DNA of 5,285 nucleotides from Alphaproteobacteria bacterium (GTDB taxonomy: Bacteria > Pseudomonadota > Alphaproteobacteria > SMXP01). The translations under genes and the position numbers were made by a program. Under the pieces are notes generated by a model. It had not been told where the DNA came from. It ran no database searches and was given only the letters and a program-made list of their open reading frames with translations. The number at the start of each line of letters is the position of its first letter. Within the stretch, counting starts at the first letter, position 1. Below are positions 1-5,285 of the stretch, one piece after another. Where the stretch lies: positions 1-5,285 of the forward strand of contig JAJFIM010000412.1 in the NCBI GenBank assembly GCA_021774995.1, given 5' to 3'.

Positions 1-333
1 AATGAACGCCTTGTTAATTTTAATGTGCAAGGAAAATATGTGGTTGTTTCCGGCTTAGGATCACAATTCACTTTAAGAGACGGCGAGACAGCCACCTGCA
101 TTTTCAATGAAACATTTCCAAAACCAGAACCCGAAGTGGTCAATGAGGTTATACCTTTGGCAGAAATTGAAGAAGCATCCGAGAAAATCATTTTATCTCA
201 CACCCCTATGCCTACACGCAAACCAGATATTGAAGCCATTAAACTTGCTGAAGAAGAACCAAGCCTCTTTAAACGCATTTTTGGTACGGCGCAAAAAATA
301 GAATTGGCGCAAGGGCCAACATTTAACGATTAG
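1..333 (+). CDS. virB9: VirB9 (CagX/TrbG family) T4SS outer-membrane core protein, C-terminal part, 5' end outside window
   Basis: The frame is open from base 1 and ends at TAG 331-333, giving 110 visible residues. The GTG at 25 is internal, because coding similarity continues upstream of it. Visible residues 1-37 match the end of the VirB9 C-terminal beta-domain: LVNFNVQGKYVVV, then LRDGE and CIFNE. The family typically shows a 'Y.V.G.Y.VV...ELR.G....CIYN' pattern here. VirB9 is periplasmic and binds VirB7 and VirB10 in the outer-membrane core complex of the secretion channel. Its position 8 nt before virB10 supports the call. Oddly, about 71 residues (118-330) follow the usual domain end. 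They are rich in Pro and Glu, with no membrane segment, and contain a basic/aromatic patch (SLFKRIFG). I see no function for this tail. The call is sure; the role of the tail is unknown. Confidence 0.88.
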   Translation, partial: NERLVNFNVQGKYVVVSGLGSQFTLRDGETATCIFNETFPKPEPEVVNEVIPLAEIEEASEKIILSHTPMPTRKPDIEAIKLAEEEPSLFKRIFGTAQKIELAQGPTFND

Positions 334-341
334 GATTTAAG

Positions 342-1496
342 ATGAGTGATGAAGATATAAATAAGCCAGAAAACAATCAAATGCACGGCAATGAGCCTAT
401 AGACGGTGATCGTGATATTCCTTCTGTTGCTCAAAACAGAGATTTTTCAAAACTGGGAATTATGGCCTTTATTGTTGTTGGCTTGATCGCAATTATTTTA
501 GTAGCCAAAGACGGTATGGAAAAAAACGATCCAAAGCTAATGACGGAGGCCGAGGAAGTAGAATATAGAACCCGCGCACCATCCGGCCCTTATATTGAGA
601 TCGCTGAGCCTGATCTACCCTTAGAGCAACTGGTTCCCCCCATTAATGAAAAAGAACTTTATGATCCACTTGAAGCACAGCGGGAATTCCAAATGCGGCA
701 AGAAGCGCTTAGAATTGCAAGAGAACAAAAAAAGCGGATGGAAGCGCGCCGCCGATCACCGCAAATAATTTTTGATGACGCTAATGCTGGCCGAACAACT
801 GCAACACCAACTTCATCAACGAAAGGCGGATCACTGTTTGGCGGTGAAGATGACCCCAATATTGCTTTTGCTAACCAATATGCCAATGCTGATGTAGAAA
901 CCGTGCAGGCGTCACAGCTCCAAAACCTTGGAACACTCGTCACACAAGGCACTGTCATAGACGGAATTTTAGAAACTGCCATTCAGAGCGACTTGCCCGG
1001 AATGGTAAGGGCTATTGTGAGCGAAAACGTGTATTCGTTTGATGGATCTTCTTTGGTTATTCCAAAAGGCTCTAAACTTGTTGGCCGCTACAGATCAACA
1101 CTAACCAGAGGTCAATCACGCGTTTTTGTTATTTGGAGCCGTTTGATTAGGAATGACGGTGTTAGCATTAACATTGGCTCATACGGCACGGATGATCTAG
1201 GACGAAGCGGATTAGCTGGCGTTGTTGATACACACTTCTTCGAGCGTTTTGGCTCTTCTGTCCTCTTATCTCTAATTGATACCGGCCTTCAAATTGGCGT
1301 TAATGCTGTTGATGACGCGGATCAAGCGACCGTTGCCCTTGAAACTGGTTCAGATTTCTCACGTTCCGCAGAAATCGCATTGGAAAATTCTGTCGGCATA
1401 CCGCCAACTGTTCATGTTCATCAAGGCTCTCGAATAAAGGTTTTTGTTGGCAAAGACCTCGATTTCTCAGAGGTGGCCGGCAATGTCAGAAGATAA
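342..1496 (+). CDS. virB10: VirB10 (TrbI family) T4SS channel protein spanning inner and outer membranes
   Basis: A complete 384-aa protein. Start ATG 342 has AGGA at 332-335 overlapping the virB9 stop, with a 6-nt spacer. Domains in order: a hydrophilic acidic cytoplasmic N-terminus (1-37); one inner-membrane helix (about 38-55, LGIMAFIVVGLIAIILVA); a periplasmic linker with PPINEKELYDP near 99-109; a strongly charged predicted coiled coil (about 111-138); a Gly/Ser/Thr-rich spacer (149-170); then the TrbI/VirB10 beta-barrel domain (about 195-384). The domain carries hallmark stretches QGTVIDGILETAI, SDLPGMVRAIVS, IPKGSKLVGRY, RGQSRVFVIWSRLI, DDLGRSGLAGVVD and HFFERFGSSVLLSL. Residues about 300-350 correspond to the antenna helices that form the outer-membrane pore in known core complexes. 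VirB10 is held to sense VirB11/VirD4 ATP use and gate the channel. Length is normal for the family and no defect is seen. The last 14 nt overlap virB11. Confidence 0.97.
   Translation: MSDEDINKPENNQMHGNEPIDGDRDIPSVAQNRDFSKLGIMAFIVVGLIAIILVAKDGMEKNDPKLMTEAEEVEYRTRAPSGPYIEIAEPDLPLEQLVPPINEKELYDPLEAQREFQMRQEALRIAREQKKRMEARRRSPQIIFDDANAGRTTATPTSSTKGGSLFGGEDDPNIAFANQYANADVETVQASQLQNLGTLVTQGTVIDGILETAIQSDLPGMVRAIVSENVYSFDGSSLVIPKGSKLVGRYRSTLTRGQSRVFVIWSRLIRNDGVSINIGSYGTDDLGRSGLAGVVDTHFFERFGSSVLLSLIDTGLQIGVNAVDDADQATVALETGSDFSRSAEIALENSVGIPPTVHVHQGSRIKVFVGKDLDFSEVAGNVRR
1470..1475 (+). promoter_or_regulatory. Ribosome binding site of virB11, inside virB10
   Basis: GAGGTG lies 7 nt before ATG 1483 and is a good anti-Shine-Dalgarno match. 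It fixes the start at 1483 rather than at the in-frame TTG at 1444, which lies deeper in virB10 and would add 13 residues unlike the family N-terminus. Confidence 0.7.
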
Positions 1497-2541
1497 AAGC
1501 ATCAAAGATATTAAGGCTGCCAACCAATCTGAGCCAAAGAGAGCTACACAGGCGGATAATTCAAGTGTATTTCTCAATCAATATCTTGGTATTTTTCAGA
1601 AATTTTTGACTGACCCTGATGTGTCAGAAATATGCGTGAACAAACCTGGGCAGGTTTGGATTGAGCGTTCCGGCGTTCCAGAAATGGAATTTGTAGAAGA
1701 CCCTGAAATAACCAACGATATTCTCTGGCGTCTTGGCCGGTTGGTCGCAAATTTTTCAGATCAATCTATTGCTGTAAATAAACCTCTACTCTCAGCCTCA
1801 CTGCCCTCTGGTGAGCGCATTCAATTTGCTACGCCTCCTGTTTCAAGATTTGGTGTTGCGCTTTCTATCAGGAAGCAAGTTGTCAAAGATATGAACCTTG
1901 ATGATTACAAAAAGATGGGAGCGTTCGATGGCTTGAAGGCCAATACAAATAATTCTCATAAGGAAAAACAAAAATTAGATAATTTATACAAAAATCATAA
2001 TTACCAAGAGTTCATAGCCACAGCCACAAAGCAGAAGAAAAACATCATTATTGCAGGTGGCACATCCACAGGTAAAACAACATTACTCAATGCTATTTTA
2101 AAAGAAATTGATGGATCTGAACGTATCGTAACCATTGAAGATGCGCCGGAAGTATCACCGCCCCATCAAAATCACCTTTCTTTACTTGCCTCTAAGGGCG
2201 ACCAGGGACAAAGCAGCGTAACAATACAAGATTTATTAGAAGCCTCTTTAAGATTTAGGCCAGACAGGGTTCTTCTGGGAGAATTGCGCGGAAAAGAGGC
2301 ATATACATTCCTGCGCGCTGTAAATACCGGACACCCCGGCTCTATCTCAACGGTTCACGCTGATACGCCCTTTGGGGCTTTAGAACAAATCTGTCTTATG
2401 GTGATGCAAGCCAACCTAGGATTAGATCACGATCAAATTATGGCCTACATTCTCTCGATTGTTGATATTGTCGTGCAAATGAAGCGTGAGGGCGGCAAGC
2501 GCTTCATTTCTGAAATTTGGTATCCTGACAATGGAAAATAA
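1483..2541 (+). CDS. virB11: VirB11 traffic ATPase of the T4SS
   Basis: A complete 352-aa protein from ATG 1483. VirB11 is a hexameric AAA-like ATPase on the cytoplasmic face of the inner membrane; it powers pilus biogenesis and substrate transfer by working with VirB4 and VirD4. The N-terminal domain is about residues 28-130 (VSEICVNKPGQVWIER, then LPSGERIQFATPP and ALSIRK). A polar Lys/Asn-rich linker follows at about 140-182 and leads into the RecA-like domain. Walker A is GGTSTGKT at 192-199, the Asp box VTIEDAPEV at 216-224, Walker B RVLLGELRG at 262-270 with Glu267, and the His box NTGHPGSISTVHADTP at 281-296. All key residues are present, so it should be active. Length is usual for the family. 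It overlaps virB10 by 14 nt and virD4 by 11 nt, which suggests coupled translation in one operon. Confidence 0.97.
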   Translation: MSEDKSIKDIKAANQSEPKRATQADNSSVFLNQYLGIFQKFLTDPDVSEICVNKPGQVWIERSGVPEMEFVEDPEITNDILWRLGRLVANFSDQSIAVNKPLLSASLPSGERIQFATPPVSRFGVALSIRKQVVKDMNLDDYKKMGAFDGLKANTNNSHKEKQKLDNLYKNHNYQEFIATATKQKKNIIIAGGTSTGKTTLLNAILKEIDGSERIVTIEDAPEVSPPHQNHLSLLASKGDQGQSSVTIQDLLEASLRFRPDRVLLGELRGKEAYTFLRAVNTGHPGSISTVHADTPFGALEQICLMVMQANLGLDHDQIMAYILSIVDIVVQMKREGGKRFISEIWYPDNGK

Positions 2542-4336
2542 TAGAGCAATATACCTTATAGCCAGCTTGTTCGGGCTTATTTTCTATTCTTATGTCGCCT
2601 CCTTGATGTACTGCATTTTGGCCAAAATTCCATTAGAAACAGCAAACCCTATTTCAATATGGTTCGTTTTTGGAGAGCCTATTACAGATCAAATACAATC
2701 TCGTTTGTTCGTTGCATTTGGCGCCCCTGCTGTAGCTATAATTTTTATAGGCGGACAACTATATGACAACATATTTAATAATAAAGGCTTATTTGGAAAG
2801 GCAAGGTGGGGAGGCCTTAGTGATTTAAGGAAAGCAAAACTGACAGAAAAAGACGGCCTTATTTTAGGTAAGTTTAACGGCCAGTATTTGATGAGTAATC
2901 AACCAACCCACTCTATTCTCGTTGCCCCTACCCGTTCAGGAAAAGGTGTTGGCGTTGTTGTACCCAACTTACTGGCTTGGAAAGGATCAGTTATCTGCTT
3001 TGATGTTAAGCATGAAAACTATCGTAAAACTGCTGGCTTTCGTAAAGCCCACGGCCAAAAAGTCTTTATGTGGTCGCCAATGGACGAAAACTTAAAATCT
3101 CACAGATATAATCCGTTAGATGCCGTCAGTAAAAATCCTCATCAGCAAGTGAGTGATTTGCAAGTTATTGCCCGTATTTTAATCCAAGACCCTCCCAAAA
3201 GTGATCCTGTCTGGGCATCTGAAGCACGCGCCCTCTTTGTTGGTTTGGCATTATATGTATTAGATAGCGCAGAAATGCCTTCTACCATAGGGGCAATCAA
3301 TAGGCTTTTGGGAACTGAAGCCGATCTGGGAGATGTTTGCCGTCATATTGTTAAAAAGCATCCAGAATTAATAGCCACAGTCAAAAAATCACTAATGAAC
3401 TTTGCAAACAAAGCCGCTAAAGAGCGCAGCGGCGTTAAATCTTCTCTCAACCAAGCCATCAACCTTTGGGACAACCCTTTAATTGATGCAGCTACTTCGG
3501 CAACAGATTTTAAGATTGAAGATCTTCGAAAAGATAAAATATCAATTTATGTGGGTGTATTAACAGGCCAGATAGAAACACTCACCCCCCTCCTCCGCAT
3601 ATTTTTTGAACAAATCATTACAAAGTTATCGATGAAAGAACCTGATGAAAGCGAGCCGCACAAAGTTTTAATGCTTTTGGATGAATTTCATATGCTTGGC
3701 CGCATAGATTCGATGACGACAGCCTTTACCCTGCTTGCTGGTTACAACGTGCGTGTCATGGCTGTTGTGCAATCATTAAACTGGCTTGATGTCACTTATG
3801 ATCGCGATAAAAGAAATGGTATTTTATCGTGTTGTGCTCATCAGATATTCTTCGCAACCAATGATCTCGCCACAGCACAATATGTTTCTGAGTCTTGCGG
3901 CAATCAAACAGTCGATGCAGTTTCCAGATCAAAGCGCAAATCAATGAAATATGAAGCACCTACTTATAATACTTCACAGCGCGGAACGCCCTTAATTGCT
4001 AAACATGAAATGAGAGATTTCAACGTCAATGAGCAAATTATTCTCGTTGAAGGATCGCAGCCTATTAAGTGTAAGAAGATAAAATATTATAAAGAACCTA
4101 CATTTAAAGACAGAGAGATTGAGCCTCCAGAAGTCCCAGAGCTTAAAATCCTCGATAACGCAATTCCCTATTTCGATATTCAATCAGAGAAATATTCTAA
4201 AGCACAAGAAAAAGACCCTAATCAAACAGAAATTGATTATAACCCGCCAGGAAATTTAACGGATGGTATTTCTGGAAATGGGCCAACTAATGATGAAGAA
4301 GAAGTTATGAAGCGGCTTTCTGAAAATCTTAAATAA
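2531..4336 (+). CDS. virD4: VirD4 (TraG/TrwB-like) T4SS coupling protein
   Basis: 601 aa if started at ATG 2531, which overlaps the virB11 stop in the arrangement usual for this operon. No clear Shine-Dalgarno precedes it, so translation is probably coupled to virB11. An in-frame GTG at 2486 would add 15 residues without a family match. Two inner-membrane helices lie at about 6-31 and 58-77 with a short periplasmic loop between. The cytoplasmic ATPase domain follows: Walker A APTRSGKGVG at 132-141, then VVPNLL and FDVKHENY; WSPMDE and YNPLD near 181-197; Walker B VLMLLDEFHMLG at 379-390 with Asp384 and Glu385; and AVVQSLNWL near 411-419, the expected glutamine sensor motif. VirD4 forms a hexamer that delivers protein or relaxase-DNA substrates to the channel. 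After the usual end (EQIILVEGSQPIKCKKIKYY, 501-520) comes a variable tail of about 80 residues, acidic near its end (NDEEE). Such tails often govern substrate choice. Intact, no frameshift. Confidence 0.97.
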   Translation: MENNRAIYLIASLFGLIFYSYVASLMYCILAKIPLETANPISIWFVFGEPITDQIQSRLFVAFGAPAVAIIFIGGQLYDNIFNNKGLFGKARWGGLSDLRKAKLTEKDGLILGKFNGQYLMSNQPTHSILVAPTRSGKGVGVVVPNLLAWKGSVICFDVKHENYRKTAGFRKAHGQKVFMWSPMDENLKSHRYNPLDAVSKNPHQQVSDLQVIARILIQDPPKSDPVWASEARALFVGLALYVLDSAEMPSTIGAINRLLGTEADLGDVCRHIVKKHPELIATVKKSLMNFANKAAKERSGVKSSLNQAINLWDNPLIDAATSATDFKIEDLRKDKISIYVGVLTGQIETLTPLLRIFFEQIITKLSMKEPDESEPHKVLMLLDEFHMLGRIDSMTTAFTLLAGYNVRVMAVVQSLNWLDVTYDRDKRNGILSCCAHQIFFATNDLATAQYVSESCGNQTVDAVSRSKRKSMKYEAPTYNTSQRGTPLIAKHEMRDFNVNEQIILVEGSQPIKCKKIKYYKEPTFKDREIEPPEVPELKILDNAIPYFDIQSEKYSKAQEKDPNQTEIDYNPPGNLTDGISGNGPTNDEEEVMKRLSENLK

Positions 4337-4410
4337 ATTACCAAATTTTTAACCTAGCTATATTTATTTCGTTATTGAGTTGACAGCCCTTCGATGTTAA
4401 CGTGGAGTCA
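4337..4410 (+). other. AT-rich gap between the T4SS operon and the metal-efflux locus
   Basis: This 74-nt gap separates virD4 from the next gene and is the likely end of one unit and start of another. A perfect TTGACA word sits at 4380-4385, but no acceptable -10 box follows at 16-18 nt. TATATT at 4359-4364 could be a -10 box, but lacks a good -35. TTGAC (4380-4384) and GTCAA (4407-4411) form an inverted pair that brackets the sequence just before the next start codon and might be an operator. No convincing terminator is present: the only fold near the virD4 stop is all A-T and lacks a T-run. Whether transcription starts here or reads through from virD4 cannot be decided. Confidence 0.35.
4404..4407 (+). 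promoter_or_regulatory. Possible ribosome binding site deciding the 4411 start
   Basis: GGAG stands only 3 nt before ATG 4411, which is closer than usual. The GTG at 4402 is in the same frame but has no Shine-Dalgarno upstream. Starting at 4411 gives a clean signal peptide (MSK then a hydrophobic run), so it is preferred. The short spacing may mean modest translation. Confidence 0.4.
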
Positions 4411-4731
4411 ATGAGCAAGTTTTTTTTAATACTTTCAGCCTTCGCCTTGATCGTCTCTGTGACGATCTGCGCTTCGCATTCTGCTCATGCGGGTGTTGAT
4501 ACCGAATCTGAAATCTCCATAAGCATTGACGCTGACAGCCCTAGTGATACTTCTCTGGGCAGCAATGGCTGCGACATGTCTTGTGGCGGATGTTGCGTTC
4601 ATCATGTTATCCATACGTCCCATGGTGTAAGCACTCTTGCCTCTGAAGGCAAAGGCCAGCTGCTTACGCCTGATACAAATATTTTTGTATCGGATTTTAT
4701 TTACGGCCTCAAACGCCCTCCCAAATCATAA
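4411..4731 (+). CDS. Small secreted Cys/His-rich protein preceding czcC, putative periplasmic metal-locus protein
   Basis: 106 aa, not confidently recognised. It starts with a clear signal peptide: Lys3, a hydrophobic core at 4-19 and a likely signal peptidase I site after Ala27 (HSAHA|G). The predicted mature protein is about 79 residues: an acidic Ser/Asp-rich stretch (29-48), then a Cys/His cluster CDMSCGGCCVHH at 54-65 with further His at 68 and 71, then a plain region ending in YGLKRPPKS. The cluster could bind metal ions such as Zn, Cd, Co or Cu. Small exported proteins with Cys/His residues and a Pro-rich end commonly precede czcC-type genes in Proteobacteria (CzcI or DUF2946-like), and the gene directly before czcC here fits that pattern. 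Similarity is by layout, not by a firm sequence match. A role as metal sensor, chaperone or regulator of the pump is inference. Base composition is richer in G+C than virD4. The coding call rests on the signal peptide, length and context. Confidence 0.72.
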   Translation: MSKFFLILSAFALIVSVTICASHSAHAGVDTESEISISIDADSPSDTSLGSNGCDMSCGGCCVHHVIHTSHGVSTLASEGKGQLLTPDTNIFVSDFIYGLKRPPKS

Positions 4732-4751
4732 TTTATAAGGCGTAGTGTATC

Positions 4752-4773
4752 CGCATTTGACTGATGTCATGCG
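4752..4773 (+). repeat. Imperfect hairpin/dyad in the gap before czcC
   Basis: CGCAT (4752-4756) pairs with ATGCG (4769-4773), and after a two-base TT bulge GAC (4759-4761) pairs with GTC (4766-4768) around a TGAT loop. The stem is 5 plus 3 base pairs. Only a TCTTTT stretch lies several bases beyond, so it is a poor intrinsic terminator. It could be an mRNA structure between the two genes or a protein-binding dyad, or chance. Confidence 0.3.
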
Positions 4774-4814
4774 CGGGTAATCTTTTGCGACCTTATCTCC
4801 TCAAGACTGTGCTT

Positions 4815-4854
4815 TTGATCAAGCGCCGCCTGACCCCCTACCTTATTGACTCAA
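4815..4854 (+). promoter_or_regulatory. Two TTGA-type palindromes upstream of czcC, possible operator
   Basis: TTGATCAA (4815-4822) is a perfect 8-nt palindrome and TTGACTCAA (4846-4854) a 9-nt palindrome with a central C. Their centres are 31.5 nt apart, about three helical turns, so proteins bound to both would face the same side. The second lies just before the czcC ribosome binding site. I see no good sigma70 promoter with them. An operator role is a guess from symmetry and position; the rest of the 4732-4868 gap shows no gene. Confidence 0.25.
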
Positions 4855-4856
4855 AA

Positions 4857-4861
4857 AAGGA
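4857..4861 (+). promoter_or_regulatory. Ribosome binding site of the czcC-like gene
   Basis: AAGGA in an A-rich run, 7 nt before ATG 4869. Good spacing fixes this start, which also begins a proper signal peptide (MKKLL). Confidence 0.7.
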
Positions 4862-4868
4862 AAACACG

Positions 4869-5285
4869 ATGAAAAAATTACTTTATACGTCCGCGCTGGC
4901 TGTGCTTTTATGGCAACCAACACTGGCTGGAGCCGAGACGCTGGATAAACAGGCGGCGCTCCAGATGGCGTTGCAGAATAATTCAACTTATAAGGCGGCA
5001 CTGGCCGAGATTGATGCCGCAGATGGCAGCAAGTTACAAGCCTCACTCTCACCTAATCCTGACGCTGTTTTTGAAATTGAGAACTTCGCCGGAGAGGATG
5101 AGCAGGAAGGATTTGATGGCGCAGAGATCACGCTCGGCATTGAACAAACCATAGAGCTGGGCGGCAAGCGTAACAACCGTACGGATGTGGCCGATTTCAC
5201 CTACAAAATCAGCCAGCAGCAAGCCAAAGCGCAAGCGTTAAGCCTTCTTGCCGAAACCGAATATGCCTTCATACGCGTTGCGGTG
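4869..5285 (+). CDS. czcC: CzcC-like TolC-family outer-membrane efflux protein, N-terminal 139 residues, 3' end outside window
   Basis: The frame stays open from ATG 4869 to the window edge (139 codons). A signal peptide covers residues 1-20 or 1-22 (MKKLL, hydrophobic core, cleavage at TLA|G or AGA|E); no lipobox cysteine is present. The first periplasmic helix of an outer-membrane factor follows (TLDKQAALQMALQNN, 24-38, on to about 60). Then come SPNPDAVFEIENFAG at 61-75 and ITLGIEQTIELGGKR at 87-101. These two motifs are typical of CzcC/CusC-like proteins in the metal-efflux RND group. Next is the start of a long helix rich in Gln and Ala (about 110-135). Family members are usually about 400-450 aa, so roughly a third is seen. 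CzcC-type proteins form the outer-membrane trimer that joins a CzcB adaptor and CzcA pump to expel Co, Zn, Cd, or in relatives Ni, Cu or Ag. The actual metal cannot be read from this part. The adaptor and pump genes probably lie downstream, outside the window. Confidence 0.9.
   Translation, partial: MKKLLYTSALAVLLWQPTLAGAETLDKQAALQMALQNNSTYKAALAEIDAADGSKLQASLSPNPDAVFEIENFAGEDEQEGFDGAEITLGIEQTIELGGKRNNRTDVADFTYKISQQQAKAQALSLLAETEYAFIRVAV

Noticed and set aside
1444..1482. In-frame TTG start giving virB11 13 more residues
   Set aside because: It lies deep in virB10, has no ribosome site as good as the one before ATG 1483, and the added residues do not resemble a VirB11 N-terminus.
1930..2020. 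Lys/Asn-rich, A+T-rich stretch in VirB11 before Walker A, possibly an insertion
   Set aside because: It falls in the naturally variable linker between the two VirB11 domains, and the total length is normal for the family.
2486..2530. In-frame GTG start giving virD4 15 more residues
   Set aside because: It would extend the overlap with virB11 to 56 nt and place polar residues before the first membrane helix with no family support. ATG 2531 fits better, though neither start has a strong ribosome site.
4329..4352. Hairpin around the virD4 stop (TTAAA/TTTAA and AATT/AATT) as a terminator
   Set aside because: The stem is all A-T with a bulge and there is no T-run after it, so it would be unstable and is expected by chance in such A+T-rich sequence.
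4380..4385. Perfect TTGACA, a -35 consensus
   Set aside because: No -10-like hexamer follows at 16-18 nt; the position falls on TGGAGT next to the start codon. Kept only as part of the TTGAC word cluster.
4025..4418. 12-nt direct repeat GTCAATGAGCAA at 4025-4036 and 4407-4418
   Set aside because: About one 12-nt match is expected by chance in a window this size, and one copy is inside virD4 coding sequence. No sign of a duplication or attachment site.
4843..5234. Three minus-strand open frames over the czcC region, and others opposite virB10, virD4 and the small gene
   Set aside because: They are antisense shadows of plus-strand genes with clear family motifs or signal peptides; none has a recognisable domain or a good ribosome site.
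1..5285. CRISPR arrays, tRNA or rRNA genes, insertion sequences
   Set aside because: No regularly spaced repeats, no cloverleaf-like or rRNA sequence, and no transposase motifs or terminal inverted repeats were seen on either strand.

Overview
The window holds the distal end of a VirB/VirD4-type type IV secretion (T4SS) operon, followed on the same strand by the start of a CzcC-type heavy-metal efflux locus. The organism is a Gram-negative proteobacterium: one locus needs an inner/outer membrane-spanning VirB7-9-10 core, the other a TolC-family outer-membrane protein. The gene order virB9-virB10-virB11-virD4 and the style of the proteins fit an alphaproteobacterium or one of its plasmids or integrative elements, but the lineage is inference and no species can be named.

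Layout: 1-333 is the 3' end of virB9 (open at the left edge). 342-1496 is a complete virB10. 1483-2541 is virB11, overlapping virB10 by 14 nt. 2531-4336 is virD4, overlapping virB11 by 11 nt. These four genes are packed with an 8-nt gap and two overlaps, as expected for one transcript with translational coupling. All diagnostic motifs are intact (Walker A and B, VirB11 Asp and His boxes, VirD4 SGKGVG and LLDEF), so the machine looks functional. VirB9 and VirB10 form the periplasmic/outer-membrane core, VirB11 is the cytoplasmic hexameric ATPase, and VirD4 is the coupling protein that recruits substrate. No relaxase is in view, so conjugation and effector secretion cannot be told apart here.

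After a 74-nt AT-rich gap comes a 106-aa secreted Cys/His-rich protein (4411-4731) that I do not recognise with certainty. A 137-nt gap follows, and then the first 139 codons of a CzcC/TolC-family outer-membrane efflux protein (4869-5285, cut by the right edge). The small protein probably belongs to the metal-efflux locus, which would continue off the window with the other RND pump subunits. Base composition changes across this junction: a hand count of 4921-5100 gives about 53% G+C, against 35% and 40% for two sampled 60-nt lines inside virB11 and virD4 (50% for one in virB10). This suggests that the metal locus is a separate cargo module beside the T4SS.

Nothing here looks like a wholly new system. 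The most interesting points are the small Cys/His protein, an excess of TTGAC/GTCAA words in the two gaps of the metal locus, and a long C-terminal tail on VirB9.
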